NCBI GenBank assembly: GCA_002005325.1
Contig: CP017315.1
Coordinates: forward strand, 1,116,001-1,180,000
Source: Candidatus Tokpelaia hoelldoblerii
GTDB taxonomy: Bacteria; Pseudomonadota; Alphaproteobacteria; Rhizobiales; Rhizobiaceae
Length of the DNA stretch: 64,000 nt
Direction of reading: 5' to 3'
In this document: positions 18,244 to 26,128 of the stretch, piece by piece
Layout: each line of letters starts with the position of its first letter
How positions within the stretch are numbered: the first letter of the stretch is position 1
Notes under the pieces: model-generated
Database searches by the model: none
What the model was told of the DNA's origin: nothing
Seen by the model: the letters and a program-made list of their open reading frames with translations, nothing else
Program-made: the position numbers and the translations under genes

Positions 18244-18849
18244 ATGAAACTTTATTATACTCCGGGAACCTGCGCCTTCGCACCCCATACAGTCGCGAAT
18301 GAACTTGGTATCAAGCTCGATCTTGTCAAAGTTGACCTTGGCAAGAAAACCACCTCTGACGGTAAAAATTTTCTCGATATCAACCCCAAAGGCTATGTGC
18401 CGGCGCTGGAGCTTGATGATGGCCGTATCCTGACAGAAGGGCCTGCAATTTCACTTTACCTTGCTGACTTGCATCCTGAAAAAAACCTCGCCCATAAATG
18501 CGGCACATTTGAACGCGCTGAAGTGACAAGCTGGCTGAGCTATATCAGCACAGAACTGCACAAAAATTTCAGCCCGCTATACGCCCCCGCATCCAGTGAT
18601 ACAGAAAAACAGGCTGCCAGGGACAAACTGGCAAAGCGCTTTGCTCTTGTCGAACAGACTCTCGAAAAAGCCAGCTATCTGGTTTCCAATCAATTTTCCG
18701 CAGCAGATGCCTATCTCTTCACCGTGCTTGGCTGGTGCGACCATCTGGGCATTGCACTTGACAAATTTCCGTCTATCCAGCGCTATATCGAGGAACTGAC
18801 ACAACGCGAAAGCATCATTGCCGCGAAAGCGGCAGAAAAGGCCGGATAA
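18244..18849 (+). CDS. gst: Glutathione S-transferase, beta-class-like
   Basis: A 201-residue protein with an N-terminal thioredoxin-like domain (residues 1-80) and a helical C-terminal domain. The start KLYYTPGTCAFAPH has the Cys10 and His of bacterial beta-class enzymes. NPKGYVPALELDDG and the LTEGPAIS block bind glutathione. In the C-terminal part, SAADAYLFTVLGW matches the N-capping motif region. It probably conjugates or binds glutathione in detoxification; the substrate is unknown. A good ribosome binding site (AAAGGAGA) precedes the ATG. It stands alone and shares a two-way terminator with dksA. Confidence 0.93.
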   Translation: MKLYYTPGTCAFAPHTVANELGIKLDLVKVDLGKKTTSDGKNFLDINPKGYVPALELDDGRILTEGPAISLYLADLHPEKNLAHKCGTFERAEVTSWLSYISTELHKNFSPLYAPASSDTEKQAARDKLAKRFALVEQTLEKASYLVSNQFSAADAYLFTVLGWCDHLGIALDKFPSIQRYIEELTQRESIIAAKAAEKAG

Positions 18850-18858
18850 ACACAATAA

Positions 18859-18887
18859 AAAAGCGGCAGAACCATTCTGCCGCTTTT
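18859..18887. terminator. Bidirectional intrinsic terminator between gst and dksA
   Basis: A perfect 13-base stem AAAAGCGGCAGAA / TTCTGCCGCTTTT with a CCA loop, T-rich on both strands. It lies between the convergent ends of gst and dksA and serves both. Confidence 0.9.
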
Positions 18888-18896
18888 CACCAATTG

Positions 18897-19313
18897 TTAT
18901 TCATCGCGATAAACCTTTTCGCGCCGTTCATGGCGCTCCTGCGCCTCCAGCGACAAAGTGGCGATTGGCCGTGCATCCAGCCGTCTTAAGCTGATGGGTT
19001 CCCCCGTTTCCTCGCAATAGCCATAACTGCCCTCTTCAATCCGCTGCAAGGCCGCATCAATCTTGACAATCAATTTACGCTGGCGGTCACGGGCGCGCAA
19101 TTCAAGCGCTCTGTCTGTTTCAGATGAAGCACGATCGGCCATATCGGGGTGGCTGGCATTTTCTTCCTGCAGGTTTTCCAGCGTTTCACGCGCCTCACGC
19201 AGGATATCACTTTTCCAGGAAATCAGTTTGGCGCGGAAATAAGTCTTCTGGCGCTCATTCATAAAAGGTTCGTCATCACTGGGCTGGTAATTCAAATCTA
19301 CTCTTTCATTCAT
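18897..19313 (-). CDS. dksA: RNA polymerase-binding transcription factor DksA
   Basis: Secondary-channel regulator of RNA polymerase that works with ppGpp. The 138-residue protein has the coiled-coil region (about 25-95) with the acidic tip and ends in the zinc-finger-like region. Of the four usual zinc cysteines only one remains (YGYCEETGEPIS); the second knuckle reads RLDARPIATLSLEAQERHE. This single-Cys form is, as far as I know, the normal one in Hyphomicrobiales. It begins at the ATG of MNERVDLNYQ with AAGGAGAAAT upstream. Confidence 0.95.
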   Translation of the reverse strand: MNERVDLNYQPSDDEPFMNERQKTYFRAKLISWKSDILREARETLENLQEENASHPDMADRASSETDRALELRARDRQRKLIVKIDAALQRIEEGSYGYCEETGEPISLRRLDARPIATLSLEAQERHERREKVYRDE

Positions 19314-19492
19314 GCCGAAATTTCTCCTTACCTCAGGGCTGCAATATATATGGTGAACTTCCTTCCTTTACAAGAAAAAAGCTTGCAGATTCACAATTTT
19401 CCAATAATATACGCCAATATTTGGCAGTTTTATTCTTGCAGCACAGAAAAAAGCAATTTTCATTCTGTAAAAACCCGGACATCTGAAAAATC

Positions 19493-19999
19493 ATGACTGT
19501 AAAACCGCAGATTTTTTTTCTTTATCTTATGCGTCACGGTGAAGCGCTCAACACAGGCAGATCCGGCGACCATACCCGGCAGTTAAGCCACAAAGGCCAG
19601 ACAGACTGCGCCGCCATCGGTGTGCGTATCATGGCGGATTTTGCCGCGAGAGACATGTTTCCCCGTGAAATATTAGCGTCTGCCGCCACCCGCACGCAGG
19701 AGACAGCGCGCTATCTTGCCCTGACACCGCCTCCCGCCCTGCGCCTGAGCGAGCGGCTCTATCATGGCGACGCACAGAGCTATCTTGATGAAATCCGCCT
19801 GCAGGACACACCAAGCCTTCTGCTTGTCGGCCATAATCCAGCAATTTCACATCTGCTGCACTTGCTGTGCGCAAGGCAGGACACCCGCAAGATTCCACAA
19901 TATTTTTCCCCCGCTACCCTTGCTGTGCTGGAATTTGCCGCCCCGGCTTATGAATGCGTCCCGTATTCAGGACACTTGCAGGCGGTTTTACAACCATGA
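19493..19999 (+). CDS. SixA-like phosphohistidine phosphatase (histidine phosphatase superfamily)
   Basis: A 168-residue protein of the branch that includes SixA. Catalytic features are LMRHGEAL near residue 12 (phospho-accepting His), the ILASAATRTQETA block with the second Arg, and VGHNPAISHL near 115 with the second His. It may dephosphorylate a phosphohistidine protein, possibly a PTS or phosphorelay protein, but the substrate is not shown by sequence. No strong ribosome binding site is seen before the ATG. The 179-base gap upstream (to dksA) holds nothing else I can name. Confidence 0.85.
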   Translation: MTVKPQIFFLYLMRHGEALNTGRSGDHTRQLSHKGQTDCAAIGVRIMADFAARDMFPREILASAATRTQETARYLALTPPPALRLSERLYHGDAQSYLDEIRLQDTPSLLLVGHNPAISHLLHLLCARQDTRKIPQYFSPATLAVLEFAAPAYECVPYSGHLQAVLQP

Positions 20000-20080
20000 G
20001 ACAATCAGCCTGAAACCAAATCGCAACTATTTTTTGTTATTCATAAACCTGCTGCCGGCCAATTTTTCCAGAGATTATCC

Positions 20081-20590
20081 ATGCTCCGCCTTATCGCTCT
20101 TCTCCTGTTTTTTGTCACACCCGCACTTTCACACAGCTATGCTGCAAATACAGAAGATATGTTGCAGCCTTTTGAAGGGCGCTGGAGCGGAGCGGGCGAA
20201 GTGGTGGCCGGTAAATACAAAGGCACAAAATTCAATTGTTCGCTTTCAGGCGCGACAGAGGACACATTCATCGGCATGACACTGGAAGGCCGGTGCCGTT
20301 CAGGCATCTTTTCCCAACCGATGAAAGCGCGTATTGTGCGCGGCGCACAAGGTTATTACGGCACATTCAATGATGGCGCGACAGGCAACGGGCTTGACAT
20401 CACCGCGGGCAAGATCAGCAAAAATCATATGATTTTAAGCCTTTACCATGAAAAACTGAACGGCGTCATGACCGCACATCTCAATAATGCGGCGTCACTC
20501 GACATCACCCTTGCCGTTCAGGTGCAAAATACCCTTGTTCCGCTGATTGATATACGGCTGAAACGTATCACCAGTCTGGTGCGCAACTGA
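20081..20590 (+). CDS. Putative exported protein of unknown function
   Basis: A 169-residue protein with a clear signal peptide (MLRLIALLLFFVTPALSHSYA, cleavage near 21-22), so probably periplasmic. The mature part is beta-rich with two cysteines (FNCSLSG and GRCRSG) that could form a disulfide. I recognise no enzyme motif and give no function. It ends directly against the convergent flavin reductase gene with no bases between stops. Confidence 0.8.
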   Translation: MLRLIALLLFFVTPALSHSYAANTEDMLQPFEGRWSGAGEVVAGKYKGTKFNCSLSGATEDTFIGMTLEGRCRSGIFSQPMKARIVRGAQGYYGTFNDGATGNGLDITAGKISKNHMILSLYHEKLNGVMTAHLNNAASLDITLAVQVQNTLVPLIDIRLKRITSLVRN

Positions 20591-21121
20591 TTACAGCGCC
20601 AGCCTGTGATATCCGCGGTTGAGGTACAGCAGCGCTTCTTTTGCATTATTGCGCTGTATATCCACCACCCGGCCATACAGGATATAATGGGTGGCATGTT
20701 CATGCCAGCCGACAAGGCGGCAATCAAATGAAGCCAAAGCCCCCTGCAAAACCGGCGAACCGGTTTTCAGTTCCTTCCAGTCAGCTTTGGCAAAACGTTT
20801 CTCCTGCGTAAGGTCGCCACGTCCGGCAAATATATCAGACAGCTTCTGATGCTGGCCGCCAAGTGTATTGATGCAAAAATGGCCGTTTTCAATAAATAAT
20901 CTGTTGCTGCCGTGCTGCTTCATCAGACAGACAAGCAAAGTCGGCGGATTATCCGACAGCGAACAGCAGGCTGAAACCGTTGTTCCGCGCACCCCCGCAC
21001 CACCCCGCGTGGTGAGAATATGCACCGCACCGGCAAAATGGCTCATGGCATCACGGTAACGCTCCGGCGACACTGCCGGCAGGTCAGTTATCAAAACAGA
21101 ATCAGTGCTTTTCTTTCCCAT
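20591..21121 (-). CDS. Flavin reductase domain protein (RutF/HpaC-like)
   Basis: Predicted NAD(P)H:FMN oxidoreductase that supplies reduced flavin to a monooxygenase. The family pattern runs through the protein: RYRDAMSHFAGAVHILTT at the start, GTTVSACCSLSDNPPTLLVCL, FCINTLG, and SFDCRLVGW, ending in YHRLAL. The longest frame starts at 21259, but the first 46 residues do not match the family; I use the ATG at 21121 (176 residues), which lacks a strong ribosome binding site. No partner monooxygenase is next to it, so the physiological role is open. Confidence 0.85.
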   Translation of the reverse strand: MGKKSTDSVLITDLPAVSPERYRDAMSHFAGAVHILTTRGGAGVRGTTVSACCSLSDNPPTLLVCLMKQHGSNRLFIENGHFCINTLGGQHQKLSDIFAGRGDLTQEKRFAKADWKELKTGSPVLQGALASFDCRLVGWHEHATHYILYGRVVDIQRNNAKEALLYLNRGYHRLAL

Positions 21122-21252
21122 AAGGCTGGTTATATAGAAAGAATGGTGAAAAAGACATATTGCGGCACAAAATTTCATCACATATGGTTTGCCTCGGCTG
21201 TCAGGCATGATAGAGCTTTTACCATTACGATGGTTGACAAGAGAAAACACCC

Positions 21253-21927
21253 ATGACACGTTCCCAGCTTATAGCCCCTTCCATTCTGGCCTCGGATTTT
21301 GCCAAACTCGGGCAGGAAGTCACAGATGTTCTGAAAGCCGGAGCAGACTGGATTCATATTGACAGTATGGACGGGCATTTCGTGCCCAATATCACCTTCG
21401 GCCCCGATGTGGTGAAAGCCATCCGCCCGCTGACAGATGCAGTGTTTGATGCCCATCTGATGATTGCGCCCTGCGACCCGTACCTGGAAGCTTTTGCCAA
21501 GGCGGGCTGTGACATTATCACAGTCCACGCCGAAGCAGGGCCGCATTTGCACCGCTCGTTACAGGCCATCCGGAATCTGGGCAAAAAAGCCGGTGTTTCC
21601 CTCAACCCCGCCACGCCGGAAAATGTGCTTGATTATGTGCTGGATGATGTTGATCTTATTCTTGTCATGAGTGTTAATCCCGGTTTTGGCGGGCAGAGCT
21701 TTATACCGCAGTCGCTTGAAAAAATCCGCAAAATCAAGGCAATGATTGGCAAGCGCCCGATTGATCTGGAAGTGGATGGCGGTATTACCGCCACCAATAT
21801 CGCTGAAGCGGCCAAAGCCGGCGCCAACGTATTTGTCGCCGGTTCAACTATTTACAAAGGCGGCGACAGCAAAACCTATGCACAGCGCATTGCCGCCATG
21901 CGCAAGGCGGCCAAAACAGCTGCCTGA
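21253..21927 (+). CDS. rpe: Ribulose-phosphate 3-epimerase
   Basis: TIM-barrel enzyme of the pentose phosphate pathway, interconverting ribulose-5-phosphate and xylulose-5-phosphate. Diagnostic motifs are APSILASDFAKL, IHIDSMDGHFVPN (metal-binding His-Asp), DAHLMI, VMSVNPGFGGQSF near residue 140 and the EVDGGI block near 175 with the second catalytic Asp. Length (224 residues) is normal. Confidence 0.97.
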   Translation: MTRSQLIAPSILASDFAKLGQEVTDVLKAGADWIHIDSMDGHFVPNITFGPDVVKAIRPLTDAVFDAHLMIAPCDPYLEAFAKAGCDIITVHAEAGPHLHRSLQAIRNLGKKAGVSLNPATPENVLDYVLDDVDLILVMSVNPGFGGQSFIPQSLEKIRKIKAMIGKRPIDLEVDGGITATNIAEAAKAGANVFVAGSTIYKGGDSKTYAQRIAAMRKAAKTAA

Positions 21928-21934
21928 TGTATTT

Positions 21935-21982
21935 TCAAGTTGCACAAACAAAAAGCAGGTTTGTGCGGTCTCAAGTTGCACA
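21935..21982 (+). promoter_or_regulatory. purB leader: hairpin CACAAAC...GTTTGTG flanked by a 12-base direct repeat
   Basis: TCAAGTTGCACA occurs at 21935-21946 and again at 21971-21982. Between and overlapping them is an 8-base stem GCACAAAC (21942-21949) / GTTTGTGC (21959-21966). The hairpin core 21943-21965 recurs with one change in 23 bases upstream of the binding-protein gene at 25966, in the same orientation and at the same distance from the start codon. It may be an operator or an RNA leader element. Confidence 0.55.
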
Positions 21983-22002
21983 GATAAAACAGGATACCCT
22001 TC

Positions 22003-23307
22003 ATGATTCCGCGTTATTCCCGCCCTGAAATGACAGCCATCTGGTCGCCCGAAAGCCGTTTCCGTATCTGGTTCGAGATTGAAGCCCATGCCTGTGACGC
22101 GCTCGCGCAGCTTGGCGTTATCCCGAAAGAAGCAGCCCAAACCATCTGGGAAAAAGGCAAGGCGGCTGAATTCAATGTGCAGCGCATTGACGAGATCGAG
22201 GCTGTCACCAAACATGACGTGATTGCATTCCTGACCCATCTGGCGGAAATTGTCGGGCCGGATGCCCGTTTCATCCATCAGGGCATGACATCATCCGACG
22301 TGCTCGATACAACGCTGAATGTCCAGCTCATGCGGGCAAGCGACATTCTGCTTGCCGGCCTTGATGAACTGCTTGCCGCGCTGAAAAAACGCGCTTTAGA
22401 GCATAAGGACACCATCACCATCGGCCGCAGCCATGGCATCCATGCCGAGCCGACAACCTTCGGCCTCAAGCTGGCGCTGGCTTATGCCGAGTTTTCCCGC
22501 TGCCGCAAACGGCTTGAAGCCGCGCGGGAGGAAATTTCCACCTGCGCCATTTCCGGCGCTGTCGGCACATTCGCCAATATCGACCCGCGGGTTGAAGAAC
22601 ATGTCGCCAAAGCCCTTGGCATGACACCTGAGCCGGTTTCAACCCAGGTTATCCCGCGTGACCGCCATGCCATGTTTTTTGCCACGCTTGGCGTTATCGC
22701 CTCGTCGGTTGAGCGGCTGGCAGTGGAAGTCCGCCATTTACAGCGCACGGAAGTGCTGGAAGTGGAAGAATATTTCTCCCCCGGGCAGAAAGGTTCGTCC
22801 GCCATGCCGCACAAGCGCAACCCTGTGCTGACAGAAAACCTGACCGGCCTTGCGCGCATGGTGCGCTCCTATGCCCTGCCTGCGATGGAAAATGTCGCCC
22901 TGTGGCATGAGCGTGATATTTCACACTCGTCGGTTGAGCGCTTTATCGCACCGGACGCGACCATCACCCTTGATTTTGCCCTTGCGCGGCTGACCGGCGT
23001 TATTGAAAAGCTGGTGGTCTATCCTGAAAACATGCTGAAAAACCTCAACCGCTTCCGTGGCCTCGTGCATTCACAGCGGGTGCTGCTGGCGCTGACACAG
23101 GCCGGTGTCAGCCGTGAGGACGCTTACCGCCTTGTGCAGCGTAATGCCATGAAAGTATGGGAACAGGGCAAGGACTTTCTGGAAGAGCTGCTGGCGGACA
23201 AGGATGTACGCGCTGCCTTGCCGGAAGAAGAGATTCGCGAGAAATTTGACCTTGGCTATCATACCAGGCATGTTGATACGATTTTCAAGCGAGTTTTCGG
23301 TGCGTAA
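22003..23307 (+). CDS. purB: Adenylosuccinate lyase
   Basis: Purine synthesis enzyme cleaving SAICAR and adenylosuccinate to release fumarate. The signature loop SSAMPHKRNP near residue 265 is present, as are the GMTSSDVLDT block near residue 95 and IGRSHGIHAEPTTFG near 145 with the catalytic His. Length (434 residues) fits the bacterial short type. A ribosome binding site (CAGGATA) lies just before the ATG. It stands downstream of rpe with a 75-base leader that contains the repeated hairpin described separately. Confidence 0.97.
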   Translation: MIPRYSRPEMTAIWSPESRFRIWFEIEAHACDALAQLGVIPKEAAQTIWEKGKAAEFNVQRIDEIEAVTKHDVIAFLTHLAEIVGPDARFIHQGMTSSDVLDTTLNVQLMRASDILLAGLDELLAALKKRALEHKDTITIGRSHGIHAEPTTFGLKLALAYAEFSRCRKRLEAAREEISTCAISGAVGTFANIDPRVEEHVAKALGMTPEPVSTQVIPRDRHAMFFATLGVIASSVERLAVEVRHLQRTEVLEVEEYFSPGQKGSSAMPHKRNPVLTENLTGLARMVRSYALPAMENVALWHERDISHSSVERFIAPDATITLDFALARLTGVIEKLVVYPENMLKNLNRFRGLVHSQRVLLALTQAGVSREDAYRLVQRNAMKVWEQGKDFLEELLADKDVRAALPEEEIREKFDLGYHTRHVDTIFKRVFGA

Positions 23308-23403
23308 AACCGGAACGCCGGAGCTAAAAAAGCGTTTTCTTCACCATAAACCGCGGAACATTATAAAAATCGTGGCCGAAGCGATATTTTTTATAAAAAA
23401 GTG

Positions 23404-23432
23404 TTGACCTGCCGCCTTTGGCCTCGTATGTT
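23404..23432 (+). promoter_or_regulatory. Sigma-70-type promoter of tRNA-Lys
   Basis: TTGACC at 23404-23409, a 17-base spacer, then TATGTT at 23427-23432. Transcription would begin about 23440, some 30 bases before the tRNA. Five of six -35 bases and four of six -10 bases match consensus. Confidence 0.7.
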
Positions 23433-23471
23433 CCGCCCACCTTCTGCAGGCAGATAACCTGCCTGTTGCGG

Positions 23472-23547
23472 GAGCGCGTAGCTCAGCCGGTAGAGCAACT
23501 GACTTTTAATCAGTAGGTCCAGGGTTCGAATCCCTGCGCGCTCACCA
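23472..23547 (+). tRNA. tRNA-Lys (anticodon TTT)
   Basis: A 76-base cloverleaf: acceptor GAGCGCG/CGCGCTC, D-arm with AGCTCAGCCGGTAGAGC, anticodon loop CTTTTAA giving TTT, T-arm CAGGGTTCGAATCCCTG, and an encoded CCA end. Confidence 0.98.
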
Positions 23548-23601
23548 ATAATAAATTGTTTTTATTTGATTTTTTTAATTGTAATGCCAGGCTGATTTAA
23601 T

Positions 23602-23635
23602 GGTTAGACACTTTTATCAGCAGGTTAGACATTTT
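23602..23635. repeat. Direct repeat GGTTAGACA, 21 bases apart, after tRNA-Lys
   Basis: GGTTAGACACTTT at 23602 and GGTTAGACATTTT at 23623 lie in the 96-base gap between tRNA-Lys and the ABC permease end. The spacing is two DNA helical turns. It could be a protein-binding site or the remnant of a mobile-element end beside a tRNA gene; no element gene is present. Confidence 0.4.
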
Positions 23636-23643
23636 CTTGGTGA

Positions 23644-24351
23644 TCAGGCCAGGGAATTGGCCTTGCCTCCGGCACGTTGCAACACGGGTTCCAGCCGTCT
23701 GGCAAAAAGCGTCAGCCCCATGCAGATACAGAAATAAACAATACCGATAAAAAGGTAGATTTCAGTTGAAAAAGCACCGGTTGTCTTGCCGTCAATCTGG
23801 CGGGCCACATAGAGAAACTCCTGCACACTGATAATATAGGCAAGTGACGTATCCTTAACCAGCGATACCCACTGGTTCACGAAAGACGGCATCATACGCG
23901 GCAAAGCCTGTGGCAAAATCAGCTGCCACAGCACTTGCCAGCGTGTGAAGCCCAGCGCCAGCCCAGCCCCCCACTGCCCTGCGGCAATACTGCCAAGACC
24001 GGCGGCAACCGAGTGCCCAAGATATGCCCCGCCAATACATGACAAGGCCAGCACAACCGTCAGCAGTTTAGGCGGATTGACAGCAAGCACCACCGGCAGC
24101 AAAAAGGCAAACCAGAAAATCAGCATGATAATGGGGATAGCGCGTAAAAAACCCAGCAATGCCGTCAGGAAATAGCGGATAACAGCCGGGGCCATGACCA
24201 GCAGAACACCGAAACCAAGCCCCAGAACCGCTGATAAAAACGCTGAAAGCACACTGAGAACAAGGGTCAGCGCCAGACCGCCGAGCGCGCCTTGCGGCCA
24301 GCCTGCCAGCAAAAGATAAAGCAGATTATCCAGGACAATCGAAAAACTCAT
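23644..24351 (-). CDS. Polar amino acid ABC transporter permease (second subunit)
   Basis: Inner-membrane permease of the HisM/GltK family (235 residues) with about five hydrophobic segments and the HisM-type GALGGLALTLVLS start. The coupling loop RWQVLWQLILPQALPRMMPSF (about 135-155) is the site that contacts the ATPase. It overlaps the other permease by 4 bases, so they are translated together. The ligand is probably an acidic or polar amino acid, judged from the binding protein. No ATP-binding gene lies beside it; that subunit must come from elsewhere. Confidence 0.92.
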   Translation of the reverse strand: MSFSIVLDNLLYLLLAGWPQGALGGLALTLVLSVLSAFLSAVLGLGFGVLLVMAPAVIRYFLTALLGFLRAIPIIMLIFWFAFLLPVVLAVNPPKLLTVVLALSCIGGAYLGHSVAAGLGSIAAGQWGAGLALGFTRWQVLWQLILPQALPRMMPSFVNQWVSLVKDTSLAYIISVQEFLYVARQIDGKTTGAFSTEIYLFIGIVYFCICMGLTLFARRLEPVLQRAGGKANSLA

Positions 24352-25073
24352 GAAGGCACCTTTTGCCCCGGACGTTTCCTGCCCCGCATTTCAGCAAAAA
24401 GCAGCGCGGCTTCTATCAGCCCGATCGTAGCGACATAGCAAAGCGTGACGGCAAAATAGACCTGAAACGCCATTAATGAACGGGTTTCAATCTGGCTTGC
24501 GACATAAAACAGTTCACTCACACCAATGGCCGCGGCAAGAGAGGAGTTTTTAAGCGCAATCATATATTGCCCGGCCAGTGGCGAAGCGGCATTGCGTATG
24601 GCTTGCGGCAAAATAACAATAAAAAACGCCTGTAACGGTTTAAAGCCCAAGGCATAAGCGGCATGTTTCTGCCCTTGCGCCACAGTCCGGATACCGGCGC
24701 GCAATTCTTCCGCGATATAGGCCGCTGTATAAAAGGCAAGCCCGATAAAGCCATAGATAAATTCATAGGAAGGCCAGTAAATCGCGATGGATGCTATTCT
24801 CCACTCATGCGGGGTCAGCAGCCAGTCCTTGATGACTTGCGGCAGAAAACCGCTGACGCCAAAATACCAGAAGAACAACTGCACCAGCAATGGCGTATTA
24901 CGGAAAACAGCGATATAGGCACGAGCCAGCCGGTTTAATGCCGACACAGGGCTTATCCGCATAGCGCACAGCACCGCTCCCATCAAGGACGCAAGAAGAC
25001 AGGACAAAAGCGACAGGACAACAGTCACCTGATAGCCTTGCCATATCCATTCAAGATACTGCCCTGAAAGCAT
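24348..25073 (-). CDS. Polar amino acid ABC transporter permease (first subunit)
   Basis: A 241-residue membrane permease of the same HisM/GltJ family. Visible features are the start WIWQGYQVTVVLSLLSCLLAS, FRNTPLLVQLFFWYFG near residue 58, AYIAEELRAGIRTV near 115, and the coupling loop LGFKPLQAFFIVILPQAIRN near 145. The two permeases would form the heterodimeric channel. It lies 71 bases after the binding-protein gene. An acidic amino acid such as glutamate or aspartate is a reasonable guess for the substrate but is not proven. Confidence 0.92.
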   Translation of the reverse strand: MLSGQYLEWIWQGYQVTVVLSLLSCLLASLMGAVLCAMRISPVSALNRLARAYIAVFRNTPLLVQLFFWYFGVSGFLPQVIKDWLLTPHEWRIASIAIYWPSYEFIYGFIGLAFYTAAYIAEELRAGIRTVAQGQKHAAYALGFKPLQAFFIVILPQAIRNAASPLAGQYMIALKNSSLAAAIGVSELFYVASQIETRSLMAFQVYFAVTLCYVATIGLIEAALLFAEMRGRKRPGQKVPS

Positions 25074-25144
25074 CCCTCACCTCTTTCAACAGGGTAAGCA
25101 GATGATTGAAATACAGCCCTTGCCCTGTTGTTTTTTTATATCTA

Positions 25145-25966
25145 TTAATGGCTGCCAATTTTGAAGATACGGGTCAGGGGTGTTTTGGTATCAGGCCCGA
25201 ACCATTTATTGTAGATCCCTTCGGCCTCCCCGCTTTTTTCCAGCTCAAGCAGGGTTTCATTGATCACCTCGATCAACGCGCTTTCGCCTTTAGGGGCGGC
25301 CACCGCCATATAGTCGTCAGAAATGGTAAAGGCAGGGATTTCATATTTGTCACGATCGGGCACATTGGCCAGCAGGCCAACAAGCTTGGGGCCATCCTGC
25401 GTGATCGCCTGCACATTGCCATTGCGCAACGCCGCAAAGGCAAAAGGCGTATCATCATAGGAGATAATCACCGCCTTGGGATAGAGCGCTTTCAGGTTGA
25501 TTTCATTGGTCGTGCCTTTATCCGCCCCGACCCGCAAGCTGTTCAACTGTTCCGGTGCGGTCAGAAAGCCCTTTTTGGCAATAAATTGCTGACCGGACGC
25601 AAAATAGGGAATAGAAAAATCGACCTGCCGGGCGCGTTCTTCCGTAACGGTGAAGTTGGCCACCACAAGATCAACCTGCCCTGAAAGCAGCAACGGAATG
25701 CGATTGGCCGGATTGGTCGGATGAATTTCAAGCTTCACGCCAAGCTTATCAGCAATAGCACGGGCAAAATCAACGTCAAGCCCGGTTATCGCCCGTGTTT
25801 TTTCATCAACAAACCCAAATGGCGGATTGCCGTCAAAAGACGCCACCTTGAGAACACCGGCGGCTTTAATATCAGAAAGCCTGTCGGCAAAAGCCGCGCC
25901 GGTCAACAGGGCAAAGCCAAGAAAAGAGGCCACACCAACACGGAAAAAAGTACGAAACGGTTTCAT
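25145..25966 (-). CDS. Amino acid ABC transporter periplasmic binding protein (family 3)
   Basis: A 273-residue protein with a signal peptide (about 27 residues, ending TGAAFA). The mature part follows the family 3 pattern: VLKVASFDGNPPFGFVD, GLDVDFARAIADKLG, DLVVANFTVTEERARQVDFSIPY, then DKGTTNEI and TFISDD-like strands. It captures a polar amino acid in the periplasm and delivers it to the two permeases downstream. The longest frame starts at 26005, but the signal peptide begins at the ATG at 25966, with a GGTGGAGGT ribosome binding site. The leader holds the same hairpin as purB. Confidence 0.93.
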   Translation of the reverse strand: MKPFRTFFRVGVASFLGFALLTGAAFADRLSDIKAAGVLKVASFDGNPPFGFVDEKTRAITGLDVDFARAIADKLGVKLEIHPTNPANRIPLLLSGQVDLVVANFTVTEERARQVDFSIPYFASGQQFIAKKGFLTAPEQLNSLRVGADKGTTNEINLKALYPKAVIISYDDTPFAFAALRNGNVQAITQDGPKLVGLLANVPDRDKYEIPAFTISDDYMAVAAPKGESALIEVINETLLELEKSGEAEGIYNKWFGPDTKTPLTRIFKIGSH

Positions 25967-26002
25967 AATACCTCCACCTTTGAAAATAACGCCACAACCA
26001 GA

Positions 26003-26025
26003 CACAAACTTGCTTTTTGTTTGTG
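26003..26025 (-). promoter_or_regulatory. Binding-protein leader hairpin, near copy of the purB leader
   Basis: On the minus strand this is CACAAAC, AAAAAGCAA, GTTTGTG: 22 of 23 bases match 21943-21965. It ends 36 bases before the start codon at 25966; the purB copy ends 37 before its start. Same orientation, spacing and pairing suggest a shared control element. Confidence 0.5.
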
Positions 26026-26128
26026 GTACTCAAAACTACAAACCGTTTCTATTCTCAACATTCCGCGTTTTAATTTAAGAAAAATACATCCTGATTCAGC
26101 CTGTCTTTTTAAATATCATGCCAAAAAA

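Noticed and set aside
18897..19313. Treating the single-cysteine zinc finger of DksA as a defect
   Set aside because: This form is, to my knowledge, normal for Hyphomicrobiales DksA.
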